Shown here: positions 1-8,195 of the stretch, piece after piece
Position numbering within the stretch: position 1 is the first letter of the stretch
How the letters are laid out: every line of letters starts with the position of its first letter
Assembly (NCBI RefSeq): GCF_009176305.1
Contig: NZ_BLAJ01000001.1
Location: forward strand, 1,054,001-1,118,000
DNA length: 64,000 nt
DNA from: Martinezella dioscoreae
GTDB taxonomy: Bacteria > Pseudomonadota > Alphaproteobacteria > Rhizobiales > Rhizobiaceae
Direction: 5' to 3'
Made by a program: the position numbers and the translations under genes
The notes under the pieces: generated by a model
Told to the model about the DNA's origin: nothing
Database searches by the model: none
Seen by the model: the letters and a program-made list of their open reading frames with translations, nothing else

Positions 1-1
1 A

Positions 2-745
2 TTGCTTCCGAGGCTGGTGCCCGGTGGCAGCGCCGCAATCCTCTCGCCGACCTATGGCGAATATGCAAGAGCCTTCACACTGGCGGGGCTGCAGGTCCGC
101 CAGGTTTCGACGCCTGCCGAACTTACCGCCGACGACAGGCTCGTGGTTGCCGTCAATCCCAACAATCCTGATGGGCGGAGGTTACCCATTGAGCAGTTGC
201 GGGACTTGCACGACAGGTTACGGAGCCAAGGTGGGATCCTTCTTGTCGACGAGGCCTTTGGCGATATGGAGCCGGCAGCGAGCGTGGCGCCCTTTGCCGC
301 CTCGATGCCCAACCTCGTCATCTTCCGTTCGTTCGGAAAGTTTTTCGGACTGGCCGGCCTTCGGCTTGGGTTCGTGATTGCTGAGGCCGCGATCCTAACC
401 CGTTTCGAGGATTGGCTCGGTCCATGGGCGGTTTCCGGACCGGCTCTCTCGATTGCCGCGTCGCTCATGGAAGGCGACACAAGCGCCATCCGAAACCGCA
501 TTCTTCAACGACATTCGGCGCTGCAGACGGTTCTTCGCCGCTCGAGCCTGCATATTGCGGGAGGCACGGCCCTGTTTGCACTGGTTGCGGACGACCGCGC
601 CGAGGGCATATATACGCATCTCTGCCGTCATCATATTCTGGTCCGCAAGTTCGATTACGCCCGCAATTGGCTGCGCTTCGGGCTCGCTCCAGATGAAGAA
701 GCGGATCAAAGACTCGCCGGGGTATTAGAGGATTATTCGACATGA
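2..745 (+). CDS. cobC: Threonine-phosphate decarboxylase CobC, 5' end cut by window edge
   Basis: PLP-dependent class I/II aminotransferase-fold enzyme that makes (R)-1-amino-2-propanol O-phosphate, the linker used in cobalamin synthesis. The visible 247 residues hold the NPNNPDGR motif, an LLVDEAFGD strand and the PLP-lysine motif RSFGKFFGLAG, followed by LRLGF. No true start is visible: the reading frame is open to the window edge, and roughly 85-90 N-terminal residues seem to be missing compared with the usual length of about 330. Its TGA overlaps the ATG of cobD by four bases (ATGA), so the two are translationally coupled. The cobD neighbour makes CobC far more likely than histidinol-phosphate aminotransferase. 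Confidence 0.9.
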   Translation: MLPRLVPGGSAAILSPTYGEYARAFTLAGLQVRQVSTPAELTADDRLVVAVNPNNPDGRRLPIEQLRDLHDRLRSQGGILLVDEAFGDMEPAASVAPFAASMPNLVIFRSFGKFFGLAGLRLGFVIAEAAILTRFEDWLGPWAVSGPALSIAASLMEGDTSAIRNRILQRHSALQTVLRRSSLHIAGGTALFALVADDRAEGIYTHLCRHHILVRKFDYARNWLRFGLAPDEEADQRLAGVLEDYST

Positions 746-1722
746 CCGCCGACGAACATTTGCTCATTCTGGTCCTGGCCTTGTTGCTTGACCGCCTCGT
801 CGGCGATCCCGACTGGCTGTGGCAGCGCTTTCCGCATCCGGTCGTGCTGTTCGGCAAGGCGATTTCATCCTTCGACCAGCGGTTCAATGCAAAGCATCTG
901 CCCGGCGTGCTTCGCCGCCGCAACGGACTGATGTCGATCGTCGCACTGCTCATGGGCGCCGTTATCGCCGGCTGGGCCATTCATGGATTTCTCGCCTTCT
1001 TCGGCTGGCTCGGCATCCTAGTCGAGGCGGGGCTTGTGGCGGTTTTCATGGCGCAGAAGAGCCTGGCCGATCATGTCGAGCAAGTTTCGCGGGCATTGCG
1101 TGCCGATGGTCTGGAAGGCGGGCGTCTCGCCGTGTCGCGCATCGTCGGTCGGGATCCCGAGACGCTGGATGAGCCGGGTATCTGCCGTGCGGCCATCGAA
1201 AGCCTTGCCGAGAATTTTTCCGACGGTGTCGTCGCACCGGCGCTGTGGTACGGCGTTTTCGGCCTGCCGGGCCTCTTCTTCTACAAGATGCTCAACACTG
1301 CCGATTCGATGATCGGCCACAAATCCGAGACCTATGTCGATTTTGGCCGCGCTGCCGCGCGCCTCGACGATATCGCCAATTGGCCGGCGGCAAGACTCTC
1401 CATCCTGTTGATTGCTGCCGGCGCTCTGATCAAACGTGGCATCTCCGCGCTTGGAAATGCGATCCGCATCGCCGTCCGCGATGGCGGGCTGCACCGCTCG
1501 CCCAACTCCGGCCGGCCCGAGGCGGCTATGGCCGGCGCGCTCGACATCCAGCTCGCAGGTCCGCGAATCTATGGCGGTGAGCTCGTACGCGAGCCGATGA
1601 TCAACGGCTCCGGCCGCGACACTGCTACGGTCAACGACATCGAAGCCGGCATTTCCATATTTTATTCCGCCTGTACTATGCTGACGCTTCTCGCTTTCTT
1701 GGGTTTCCTGCTGCTCTTGTGA
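742..1722 (+). CDS. cobD: Adenosylcobinamide-phosphate synthase CobD/CbiB
   Basis: Integral membrane protein of 326 residues that joins adenosylcobyric acid to aminopropanol phosphate (the product of CobC). The family pattern is clear: an N-terminal LLLDRLVGDPDW segment followed by HPV, ESLAENFSDGVVAPALWY, the KMLNTADSMIGHKSE block, and a C-terminal hydrophobic segment. Several membrane spans are visible (about residues 65-105, 205-225, 305-326). The start is fixed by the ATGA overlap with cobC. Later B12 genes (cobS, cobT) lie 37 kb away in this window, so the pathway is split over several sites. Confidence 0.95.
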   Translation: MTADEHLLILVLALLLDRLVGDPDWLWQRFPHPVVLFGKAISSFDQRFNAKHLPGVLRRRNGLMSIVALLMGAVIAGWAIHGFLAFFGWLGILVEAGLVAVFMAQKSLADHVEQVSRALRADGLEGGRLAVSRIVGRDPETLDEPGICRAAIESLAENFSDGVVAPALWYGVFGLPGLFFYKMLNTADSMIGHKSETYVDFGRAAARLDDIANWPAARLSILLIAAGALIKRGISALGNAIRIAVRDGGLHRSPNSGRPEAAMAGALDIQLAGPRIYGGELVREPMINGSGRDTATVNDIEAGISIFYSACTMLTLLAFLGFLLLL

Positions 1723-1840
1723 GCGTCCCTAAATTAAGCAATCGCTCACTATATGTATTAATTTGGTATAATCAGCATAGCGATAGACTCTCCCATCGTC
1801 TGAATTGCTTCATAAGGAAGCAAACAGTCGGAGGGGCAAG

Positions 1841-2269
1841 ATGAGGCGTATCGCGTTCGCAGTAACGGCATGCCTGTGCATGCAATTCCACACCGTTTCG
1901 GCCCATGCCGGGACTGTTCTTGCAGTGGTCGATCTTCGATCGCAAACAATGACCGTTTCGGAGGATGGGGCTCTGAAGTATCGCTGGCGAGTGTCGACGG
2001 CGCGCCGGGGGTATGTGACGCCGACCGGCTCCTACACGGCCAAATGGCTGTCCAGGGATCACCGCTCGAAGAAATATGACGATGCGCCGATGCCTTACGC
2101 CGTGTTCTTCAGCGGCGGCTATGCCATTCACGGCACCTATGAGGTGCGGCGGCTCGGCCGGCCGGCGTCGCATGGCTGCGTGCGGCTCGATACCCGCAAT
2201 GCCGCCACTTTCTTTGCGATGACATCGGATGCCGGGCTCCACAACACCCGCATCGTGATCAGCGAGTGA
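1841..2269 (+). CDS. L,D-transpeptidase (YkuD domain), exported
   Basis: A 142-residue protein with a signal peptide (MRRIAFAVTACLCMQ..., cut probably after AHA) and a YkuD domain. The catalytic region is visible as HGTYEV followed, after a short spacer, by SHGCVRL, giving the His and Cys of the Hx(14-17)SHGC motif. Such enzymes cross-link peptidoglycan meso-DAP residues or attach proteins to it in the periplasm. I chose the ATG at 1841 because GGAGGGG lies just upstream; an in-frame ATG-less extension to 1805 lacks a ribosome site and would spoil the signal peptide. The gene is monocistronic, with a 118-base gap from cobD. Confidence 0.88.
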   Translation: MRRIAFAVTACLCMQFHTVSAHAGTVLAVVDLRSQTMTVSEDGALKYRWRVSTARRGYVTPTGSYTAKWLSRDHRSKKYDDAPMPYAVFFSGGYAIHGTYEVRRLGRPASHGCVRLDTRNAATFFAMTSDAGLHNTRIVISE

Positions 2270-2487
2270 TCTTTCGCCAACAAGCGCTTTGTCATGCGGT
2301 TCGGCCGCAATGCTGCCGCATCTCGCGTCCATGTCGCGCGTGATTTCACAGGTATGACGCGGCAGTCATTTTGCTGTTTGCGCAACACTGTCTTGCCAAA
2401 TTGCCGGGGTTTCTGGTGGAAACCATTGGCTTTTGGAATGGATTTCCCTATGAGGGGGATGAATTATTATTTCAAGAGGTATGGGCA

Positions 2488-2766
2488 GTGACTGCTACAT
2501 TTGACAAAGTTGCCGACATCATCGCTGAAACCAGCGAAATCGACCGTGACACCATCACCCCGGATAGCCACACGATCGACGACCTCGGCATCGACAGCCT
2601 GGACTTCCTGGATATCGTTTTCGCGATCGACAAGGAATTCGGCATCAAGATCCCGCTCGAGCAGTGGACGCAGGAAGTCAACGAAGGCAAGGTCTCGACC
2701 GAAGAATACTTCGTCCTGAAGAATCTCTGTGCCAAGATCGATGAGTTGCGCGCTGCCAAGGGCTGA
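2488..2766 (+). CDS. acpXL: Acyl carrier protein AcpXL for very-long-chain lipid A acyl synthesis
   Basis: Specialised acyl carrier protein of 92 residues that carries the growing 27-hydroxyoctacosanoate chain in rhizobia. Phosphopantetheine attaches to Ser37 in the motif [10 protein letters not shown] chose the GTG at 2488 because AAGAGG (2474-2479) sits 8 bases upstream and the product then begins [12 protein letters not shown], as in known rhizobial AcpXL; an open extension to 2371 is not protein-like. It is the first of six co-directional genes and is followed by a strong stem-loop, which may let it be expressed above the rest of the cluster. Confidence 0.96.
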   Translation: MTATFDKVADIIAETSEIDRDTITPDSHTIDDLGIDSLDFLDIVFAIDKEFGIKIPLEQWTQEVNEGKVSTEEYFVLKNLCAKIDELRAAKG

Positions 2767-2789
2767 GCGACATCCTTGCATTTTTTGAC

Positions 2790-2820
2790 GCCCAGCCGCC
2801 TTTGAATATGGCGGCCGGGC
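2790..2820 (+). terminator. Stem-loop between acpXL and fabZXL, possible attenuating terminator
   Basis: Two 11-base arms (2790-2800 and 2810-2820) pair except for one A-C mismatch around a 9-base loop; the following bases GGTTTCATTC are only moderately T-rich. Position suggests partial termination or a processing and stability element after the abundant ACP message. Confidence 0.5.
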
Positions 2821-2888
2821 GGTTTCATTCTTAAATAGCGTATCCCGCCCGGCGCGTCCTGCATTGCCGGGTTGGATCGGAGGCGTTG

Positions 2889-3362
2889 ATGCTGCTGGAA
2901 TATTTCCAGATGATCGACAGGGTCGAGTCCGTCGATCTGTCCAAGGGCCAGTTGAAGGCTCATTCCGTCGTTCCGGCGAAAAGCCCTGTTTTCGAAGGCC
3001 ATTTCCCGGGCATGCCGCTGGTTCCTGGCGTTCTTCTTATCGAAACGATGGCGCAGGCCTCGGGCATGCTGGTGCTTGCTGCGACGAATTTTGCCTACAT
3101 GCCGTTCCTGATGTCGGTCGATGGCGCGAAGATGCGAACCTTCGTCGAGCCGGAAGCTGAACTCGATATCGAAGCAGATTTGGAACATGAGGGTTCGGGC
3201 TTCGCCGTCACCAAGGCGCGTATTACCATTGCCGGAAAGAAGGTTTGCGATGCGCAGTTGAAGCTGCGCACCATGCCGTTTAATGAGGTGCCGCTCGGCG
3301 ATATCGTGCGCAAGCGGGCAGGCGAAGTCGGGCTTCTCGACGCCATCGCCGCCAACGGTTGA
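2889..3362 (+). CDS. fabZXL: 3-hydroxyacyl-ACP dehydratase of the VLCFA cluster (FabZ-type)
   Basis: Hot-dog dehydratase of 157 residues that removes water from 3-hydroxyacyl-AcpXL during chain elongation. The signature FEGHFPGMPLVPGVLLIETM carries the catalytic His38 and Glu52. CGGAGG at 2878-2883 serves the ATG at 2889; a TTG directly before it (2886) is an alternative. It lies between acpXL and the two ketosynthase genes and so probably belongs to the dedicated very-long-chain elongation set rather than to housekeeping fatty acid synthesis. Confidence 0.92.
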   Translation: MLLEYFQMIDRVESVDLSKGQLKAHSVVPAKSPVFEGHFPGMPLVPGVLLIETMAQASGMLVLAATNFAYMPFLMSVDGAKMRTFVEPEAELDIEADLEHEGSGFAVTKARITIAGKKVCDAQLKLRTMPFNEVPLGDIVRKRAGEVGLLDAIAANG

Positions 3363-3405
3363 TGCTGCCGGCTTGTTCGGCGCCGCATTCGAAGAGGATT
3401 GATGA

Positions 3406-4611
3406 ATGAGCAAGGCTCAGAATGATGTGGTGATCACAGGTATCGGCATCGTTACCTGCCAGGGCGTTGGCAAGGACGCGCATGTCGCCTTGCTGACCGC
3501 GGACAAGGCGCCGGCGACCATCGTCGAAACCGAGAAGTTCAAGCCCTATCCCGTGCATCCACTGCCCGAAATAGACTGGTCGCAACAGATCCCGAAGCGT
3601 GGTGATCAGCGCCAGATGGAAAACTGGCAGCGCATCGGCGTGTTCACCGCCGGTTTGGCGCTCGACGATGCCGGCTTCAAGGATGATCTGGAAGCCTGCG
3701 GCACCATGGACATGATCGTGGCGGCCGGCGGCGGCGAGCGCGACATCAATGTCGATACGCTGATTGTCAATGAGGGCCTGAAGCGCAACGACCGCGAGCT
3801 GCTGCTGAACGAGAAGCTGACGATCGAATTGCGGCCGACGCTGTTCCTGGCGCAGCTTTCGAACCTACTCGCCGGCAACATCTCGATCGTGCACAAGGTG
3901 ACGGGTTCGTCGCGCACGTTCATGGGCGAAGAGGCCTCCGGTATTTCGGCAGTGGAGACCGCGTTCCACCGTATCAAGTCCGGTGAATCGAGCCATGCTC
4001 TCGTAGGCGGCGCATTTTCCGCCGAGCGGCTCGACATGATCCTGCTGATCGAATCGATCAACGCGCATGCCACTGGTGACTGGCATCCCATCTGGTCGCG
4101 CAAGTCGGAAGATGGCGGCGGCATGATCATGGGTTCGCTCAGCGCCTTCCTCATTCTTGAATCGCGTGCGCATGCCGAAGGTCGCGGCGCCCGCATCTAT
4201 GCGACCATCGATGCCGTCGAGGGCGATCGCGGCCGGCGCGACGAGGGCAAGTTCGAGACGCGACTGGAGCGCATGCTCGCGCCAGCCAAGCAGATGTCCG
4301 GCGATGCGACCGTCGTCTTTTCCGGCACGACAGCGATCCCCGATCTTGCCCAGCGCGAAAAGGCAGTGCTCGATGCGCAGCTTCCGGGCTCGGCCATTCG
4401 CGCCTATCCCGGCGTTTCCGGCCATGGGCTGGAAAGCCAATTCCCGCTCGGGCTCGCCTTCGCGGCGTTGGCCGTCGCCAGCCAGGCCAAGGTGCCGCCT
4501 TTCGATGCTGCGCATGAAAAGCCAATGACTACGGGTGCCCGCAAAGCCGTGGTTACGACCGTCGGCCATGTGCGCGGCGAAGGCATTGCCGTATTGTCAG
4601 CTGAAGCCTGA
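3406..4611 (+). CDS. fabF2XL: Ketoacyl-ACP synthase-like protein FabF2XL, catalytic Cys replaced
   Basis: Thiolase-fold protein of 401 residues, a ketosynthase homologue conserved between fabZXL and fabF1XL. Compared by eye with its neighbour, the nucleophile motif TACASG reads GEEASG, placing Glu176 where Cys176 stands in FabF1XL. The first catalytic His motif NAHGTST is replaced by VFSGTTA (Ser306), while a GH pair (His340) is kept. This suggests a non-condensing partner, like the chain-length factor of type II polyketide synthases, probably paired with FabF1XL. Start ATG at 3406 follows AGAGGATTG. Family assignment is firm; the inactive-partner role is inference. Confidence 0.9.
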   Translation: MSKAQNDVVITGIGIVTCQGVGKDAHVALLTADKAPATIVETEKFKPYPVHPLPEIDWSQQIPKRGDQRQMENWQRIGVFTAGLALDDAGFKDDLEACGTMDMIVAAGGGERDINVDTLIVNEGLKRNDRELLLNEKLTIELRPTLFLAQLSNLLAGNISIVHKVTGSSRTFMGEEASGISAVETAFHRIKSGESSHALVGGAFSAERLDMILLIESINAHATGDWHPIWSRKSEDGGGMIMGSLSAFLILESRAHAEGRGARIYATIDAVEGDRGRRDEGKFETRLERMLAPAKQMSGDATVVFSGTTAIPDLAQREKAVLDAQLPGSAIRAYPGVSGHGLESQFPLGLAFAALAVASQAKVPPFDAAHEKPMTTGARKAVVTTVGHVRGEGIAVLSAEA

Positions 4612-4621
4612 GGAACAGGAT

Positions 4622-5902
4622 ATGACCGCTTACAAGGATCATCTCGGACGCCCGATCGTTGCCGTTACCGGCATGGGGATCATCACGTCGCTGGGGCAGG
4701 GCCTGCAGGACAATTGGAATGCATTGTCGTCTGGCACTTCCGGCATTCACGGCATTACCCGCTTCCCGACGGACGGCCTTTCGACGCGCATTGCCGGCAC
4801 CGTGGATTTCATCGATATTCCCGCTCCGAACGCGGTCGAGCGCTCCTATGCTTTCGCCCGCGAAACAACTATTGAAGCTCTGGCTCAAGCCGGGATTTCT
4901 GGCGATTTCGACGCGCCGCTGTTCCTGGCTGCGCCGCCGATCGAACCCGAATGGAGCGCCCGTTTCGAACTGGCCGACCGCTCTCCTCCGGCAGATCATG
5001 AGGGCGATGCATATGAACGCTTTCTCGCCGCCATGCGCCAGCGTCCCGATCCGGCCTTCCATGAAGCGGCTCTTTTCGGCGCCATTTCCGAGCGCCTTGC
5101 CGACCGTTTCGGTACGCGCGGCCTGCCGGTAACGCTGTCGACGGCCTGTGCATCGGGCGTGACGGCAATACAGCTCGGTATTGAGGCGATCCGTCAGGGA
5201 CGCACCACGCGAGCACTGACTGTTGCTACCGACGGTTCGCTTAGCGCCGAGGCGCTGATCCGCTTCTCGCTGTTGTCAGCGCTGTCGACACAGAACGATC
5301 CGCCGACCAAGGCTTCCAAGCCCTTCAGCAAGGACCGTGACGGCTTCGTCATCGCAGAAGGCGCTGCGACGCTGGTGCTGGAATCGCTGGAGGCAGCGGT
5401 CGCACGCGGCGCCAAGATCCTCGGCATCATGAAGGGTGCGGGGGACAAGGCCGATTCCTTCCATCGCACCCGGTCTTCACCGGACGGCGGCCCGGCGATC
5501 GCGACGATCCGCGCGGCACTGGCCGATGCCGGCATGGCCGAAACCGATATCGGCTATATCAATGCGCACGGCACCTCGACGCCGGAAAACGACAAGATGG
5601 AATATGGCGCGATGTCGGCCGTCTTCGGCGAGCGGCTTCCGACCATTCCGGTTTCCTCGAACAAGTCGATGATCGGCCATACGCTGACGGCTGCGGGTGC
5701 GGTCGAAGCGGTGTTCTCGCTGCAGACGATGCTGACCGGCACGCTGCCGCCGACCATCAACTACAACAATCCCGATCCGTCGATCATCCTCGACGTGGTG
5801 CCGAACAAGAAGCGTGAAAAGCAGGTAAGTGCCGTTCTTTCGAACTCTTTCGGGTTTGGCGGCCAGAATGCCAGCCTTGTCATGGCGCTTGAACCGGCTT
5901 AA
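4622..5902 (+). CDS. fabF1XL: Ketoacyl-ACP synthase FabF1XL (active, VLCFA elongation)
   Basis: Type II ketoacyl-ACP synthase of 426 residues that condenses malonyl-ACP with acyl-AcpXL to lengthen the chain. The full catalytic set is visible: Cys176 in STACASG, His316 in NAHGTSTPEND, Lys348 and His353 in NKSMIGHTLTAAG. I took the ATG at 4622 because GAGGAACAGGAT precedes it and the product starts with a normal MTAYKDHLGRPIVAVTGMG; a longer frame from 4535 overlaps fabF2XL. It starts 10 bases after fabF2XL ends, consistent with production as a pair. Confidence 0.94.
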   Translation: MTAYKDHLGRPIVAVTGMGIITSLGQGLQDNWNALSSGTSGIHGITRFPTDGLSTRIAGTVDFIDIPAPNAVERSYAFARETTIEALAQAGISGDFDAPLFLAAPPIEPEWSARFELADRSPPADHEGDAYERFLAAMRQRPDPAFHEAALFGAISERLADRFGTRGLPVTLSTACASGVTAIQLGIEAIRQGRTTRALTVATDGSLSAEALIRFSLLSALSTQNDPPTKASKPFSKDRDGFVIAEGAATLVLESLEAAVARGAKILGIMKGAGDKADSFHRTRSSPDGGPAIATIRAALADAGMAETDIGYINAHGTSTPENDKMEYGAMSAVFGERLPTIPVSSNKSMIGHTLTAAGAVEAVFSLQTMLTGTLPPTINYNNPDPSIILDVVPNKKREKQVSAVLSNSFGFGGQNASLVMALEPA

Positions 5903-5956
5903 TCGGACTTCTGAAAAACAGGATACAACTGCGCCCGAGAGGCGAGGGACTTTGCC

Positions 5957-6985
5957 ATGCGTGCTTTGCAACTGATCGACGACCGCAAACTTGAGATCAC
6001 CGATCTGCCGGAGCCGGATGCGCCGGGCGCGGGTGAGGTGACCTTGCGCGTCAAGGCCGTCGCTCTCAATCACATCGATGTGTGGGGCTGGCGCGGCATG
6101 GCCTTTGCCAAGCGCAAGATGCCGCTGGTCATCGGCGCGGAGGCTGCCGGCGTGGTCGAAGCGATCGGCCCAGGTGTTGCCAATGTCCTGCCGGGTCAGC
6201 TCGTATCGATCTACGGCGCGCGCACCTGCGGTCTTTGCCGCCATTGCCGCGAAGGACGTGACAATCTGTGCGAACATGTCGGTGGCGTCCACGGTTTCCA
6301 TCTCGATGGTTTCGCGCAGGAGAAGGTCAATCTTCCGGCTCGCCTGCTCGTTCCGGCGCCTCCCGGCGTCGATGCGGTGGGTGCCGCGCTTGCTCCGGTG
6401 ACTTTCGGTACCGTCGAGCACATGCTGTTCGACAATGCCAAGCTTGAACCGGGCGAAACGATCCTCGTTCACGCGGGCGGCTCGGGTATCGGTACCGCCG
6501 CGATCCAGCTTGCCAAGAAGATCGGCTGCACCGTGATCACGACGGTCGGTTCCGACGACAAGATCGAGAAGGCGAAGGCGCTCGGCGCCGATCACGTCAT
6601 CAATTATCGCACCGACCGCTTCGAGGGCGTTGTGCGCAAGCTGACGAAGAAAAAGGGTGTCGACGTGGTTTTCGAGCATGTCGGCAAGGACACCTGGGCC
6701 GGCTCCATGCTCTGCATGAAGCGCGGCGGCCGTCTCGTCACCTGCGGTTCGACTTCGGGCGTTTCGACCGAAATGAACCTGATGATGCTGTTCCAGCAGC
6801 AGTTGAAGCTGCTTGGCTCCTTCGGCTGCCGCATGGAGAACATGGCCAATGCGATGCAGAAGATGGCGCGCGGACTGGTTCATCCCGTGATCGATACCGA
6901 AGTCGGCTTCAATGACATCGACCGGGCGCTGGAGCGGATGGAATCGCGCCAGATCTTCGGCAAGATCATCCTGAAGATGGACTGA
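5957..6985 (+). CDS. adh2XL: Medium-chain dehydrogenase/reductase Adh2XL of the VLCFA cluster
   Basis: MDR-superfamily protein of 342 residues. The structural zinc motif is present as CGLCRHCREGRDNLC, and the nucleotide-binding loop as HAGGSGIGTAAIQLAK. The usual catalytic zinc ligands are not: NHIDVWG stands where a Cys is expected and GAEAAG replaces GHE, so it may work as a quinone-oxidoreductase or enoyl-reductase type enzyme. Its constant place in the cluster makes an enoyl-ACP reductase-like step in elongation an attractive inference, but the name adh2XL only records position. Start ATG 5957 follows GAGAGGCGAGGGAC. Confidence 0.85.
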   Translation: MRALQLIDDRKLEITDLPEPDAPGAGEVTLRVKAVALNHIDVWGWRGMAFAKRKMPLVIGAEAAGVVEAIGPGVANVLPGQLVSIYGARTCGLCRHCREGRDNLCEHVGGVHGFHLDGFAQEKVNLPARLLVPAPPGVDAVGAALAPVTFGTVEHMLFDNAKLEPGETILVHAGGSGIGTAAIQLAKKIGCTVITTVGSDDKIEKAKALGADHVINYRTDRFEGVVRKLTKKKGVDVVFEHVGKDTWAGSMLCMKRGGRLVTCGSTSGVSTEMNLMMLFQQQLKLLGSFGCRMENMANAMQKMARGLVHPVIDTEVGFNDIDRALERMESRQIFGKIILKMD

Positions 6986-6990
6986 GCAGC

Positions 6991-7923
6991 GTGAAGCTCT
7001 TCATCACCCGGATCGTCCTTGCGCTCAGAAATTTCCGGCAGTGGCTGGTGGCGCAGGTCATTTTCGGCTTCCTGAATTTCCTGAAGCTGTTTCCGGCGGA
7101 TGCAGGCATCAACTTCGCCGATTGGCTAACCCGCAAGATCGGTCCGCGCATGCGCCGGCATCAATTGATGCTGGCCAATCTGCGCAATGCCTTTCCCGAA
7201 AAGAGCGAGGCGGAGATCGAGGAAATTGCGCGTGCAAGCTGGGGCAATATGGGGCGCCTGGCAGCAGAATATGTGTTTCTCGACCGGCTTTTCGATTTCG
7301 ATCCCTTCAGCGACAAGCCTGGCCGCATCGAAGTTTCCGGTATTCCGATCTTTCTCGATCTGAGGGACAATCCGCGCCCGTTCATCGTTTTTACCGGACA
7401 TACCGGCAATTTCGAACTACTGCCGGTCGCGGGGGCGGCCTTTGGCCTGACCGTGACCGTACTCTTCCGACCGCCGAACAATCCCTATGTCGCTCAGAAG
7501 GTTTTCGACTTCCGGGCTAAACGTATGGGCAACCTCGTTCCCTCCCACGCCGGCTCCTCGTTCAGCCTTGCGCGGGAGCTGGAAGCGGGTCGCGGCGTCG
7601 GCGTGCTGGTCGACCAGAAATTCCGCAAGGGTTTGAAGACGTTGTTCTTCGGCAGGGACGTAAAGACGAATCCGCTGCTGCCGAAGCTGGTGCGTCAGTT
7701 CAATTGCGAGGTCTATCCGGCCCGCTGCATCCGCCTGCCCGGCAATCGCTACCGGCTGGAGATCGAGCCGAAGCTCGAGATGCCGCGCAACGAAGCCGGC
7801 GGTCTCGATCTGACCGCAACGGCGCAGATGCTGAACGACAAGGTTGAGAGCTGGGTGCGGGAAAATCCTGAGCAATGGCTCTGGTATCATGATCGCTGGA
7901 ATATCAAGAAGAGCGTTTTCTAG
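6991..7923 (+). CDS. lpxXL: Very-long-chain acyltransferase LpxXL (lipid A)
   Basis: Inner-membrane acyltransferase of the LpxL/HtrB family, 310 residues, that moves the very-long-chain hydroxy acyl group from AcpXL to the lipid A precursor. The HX4E active motif is visible as HTGNFE (His137, Glu142), followed later by GVLVDQKF and the C-terminal WLWYHDRW typical of the family. An N-terminal hydrophobic segment (about residues 15-35) anchors it. Translation starts at a GTG five bases after adh2XL, so it is coupled to the operon and is its last gene. Confidence 0.94.
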   Translation: MKLFITRIVLALRNFRQWLVAQVIFGFLNFLKLFPADAGINFADWLTRKIGPRMRRHQLMLANLRNAFPEKSEAEIEEIARASWGNMGRLAAEYVFLDRLFDFDPFSDKPGRIEVSGIPIFLDLRDNPRPFIVFTGHTGNFELLPVAGAAFGLTVTVLFRPPNNPYVAQKVFDFRAKRMGNLVPSHAGSSFSLARELEAGRGVGVLVDQKFRKGLKTLFFGRDVKTNPLLPKLVRQFNCEVYPARCIRLPGNRYRLEIEPKLEMPRNEAGGLDLTATAQMLNDKVESWVRENPEQWLWYHDRWNIKKSVF

Positions 7924-8016
7924 GCATCCATTCCGGCCCGTTAGCGACAGTTTTGCATTGTATATTTGATCCGGTCTTCATGCAGTCATTACGCCAGGTA
8001 AGCCTTGCATTTCAGA

Positions 8017-8039
8017 AAGTTCTCCTTTCCCGAGAACTT
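8017..8039. terminator. Stem-loop downstream of lpxXL
   Basis: Perfect 8-base arms AAGTTCTC and GAGAACTT around a 7-base loop, about 95 bases after lpxXL. There is no T-run after it, so it could equally be an operator or processing site in the 272-base gap before the PAS-protein gene. Nothing else is recognisable in that gap. Confidence 0.35.
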
Positions 8040-8195
8040 CCGCTCATCCGGATTGAAAGTAGGGATAAGTCATGTTAATTCACAATGCAGAAAGTTTGGT
8101 GAGAATGCGGACACCAAGCTGAATATCCTTGGGCATGGTAACGCCGGGAAACGAGGCCCCTGCGTCCTGCTGTGTGCGGGGACAGGAGGGCAATT

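Noticed and set aside
2472-3413. Minus-strand frame across acpXL and fabZXL
   Set aside because: Antisense shadow of conserved genes.
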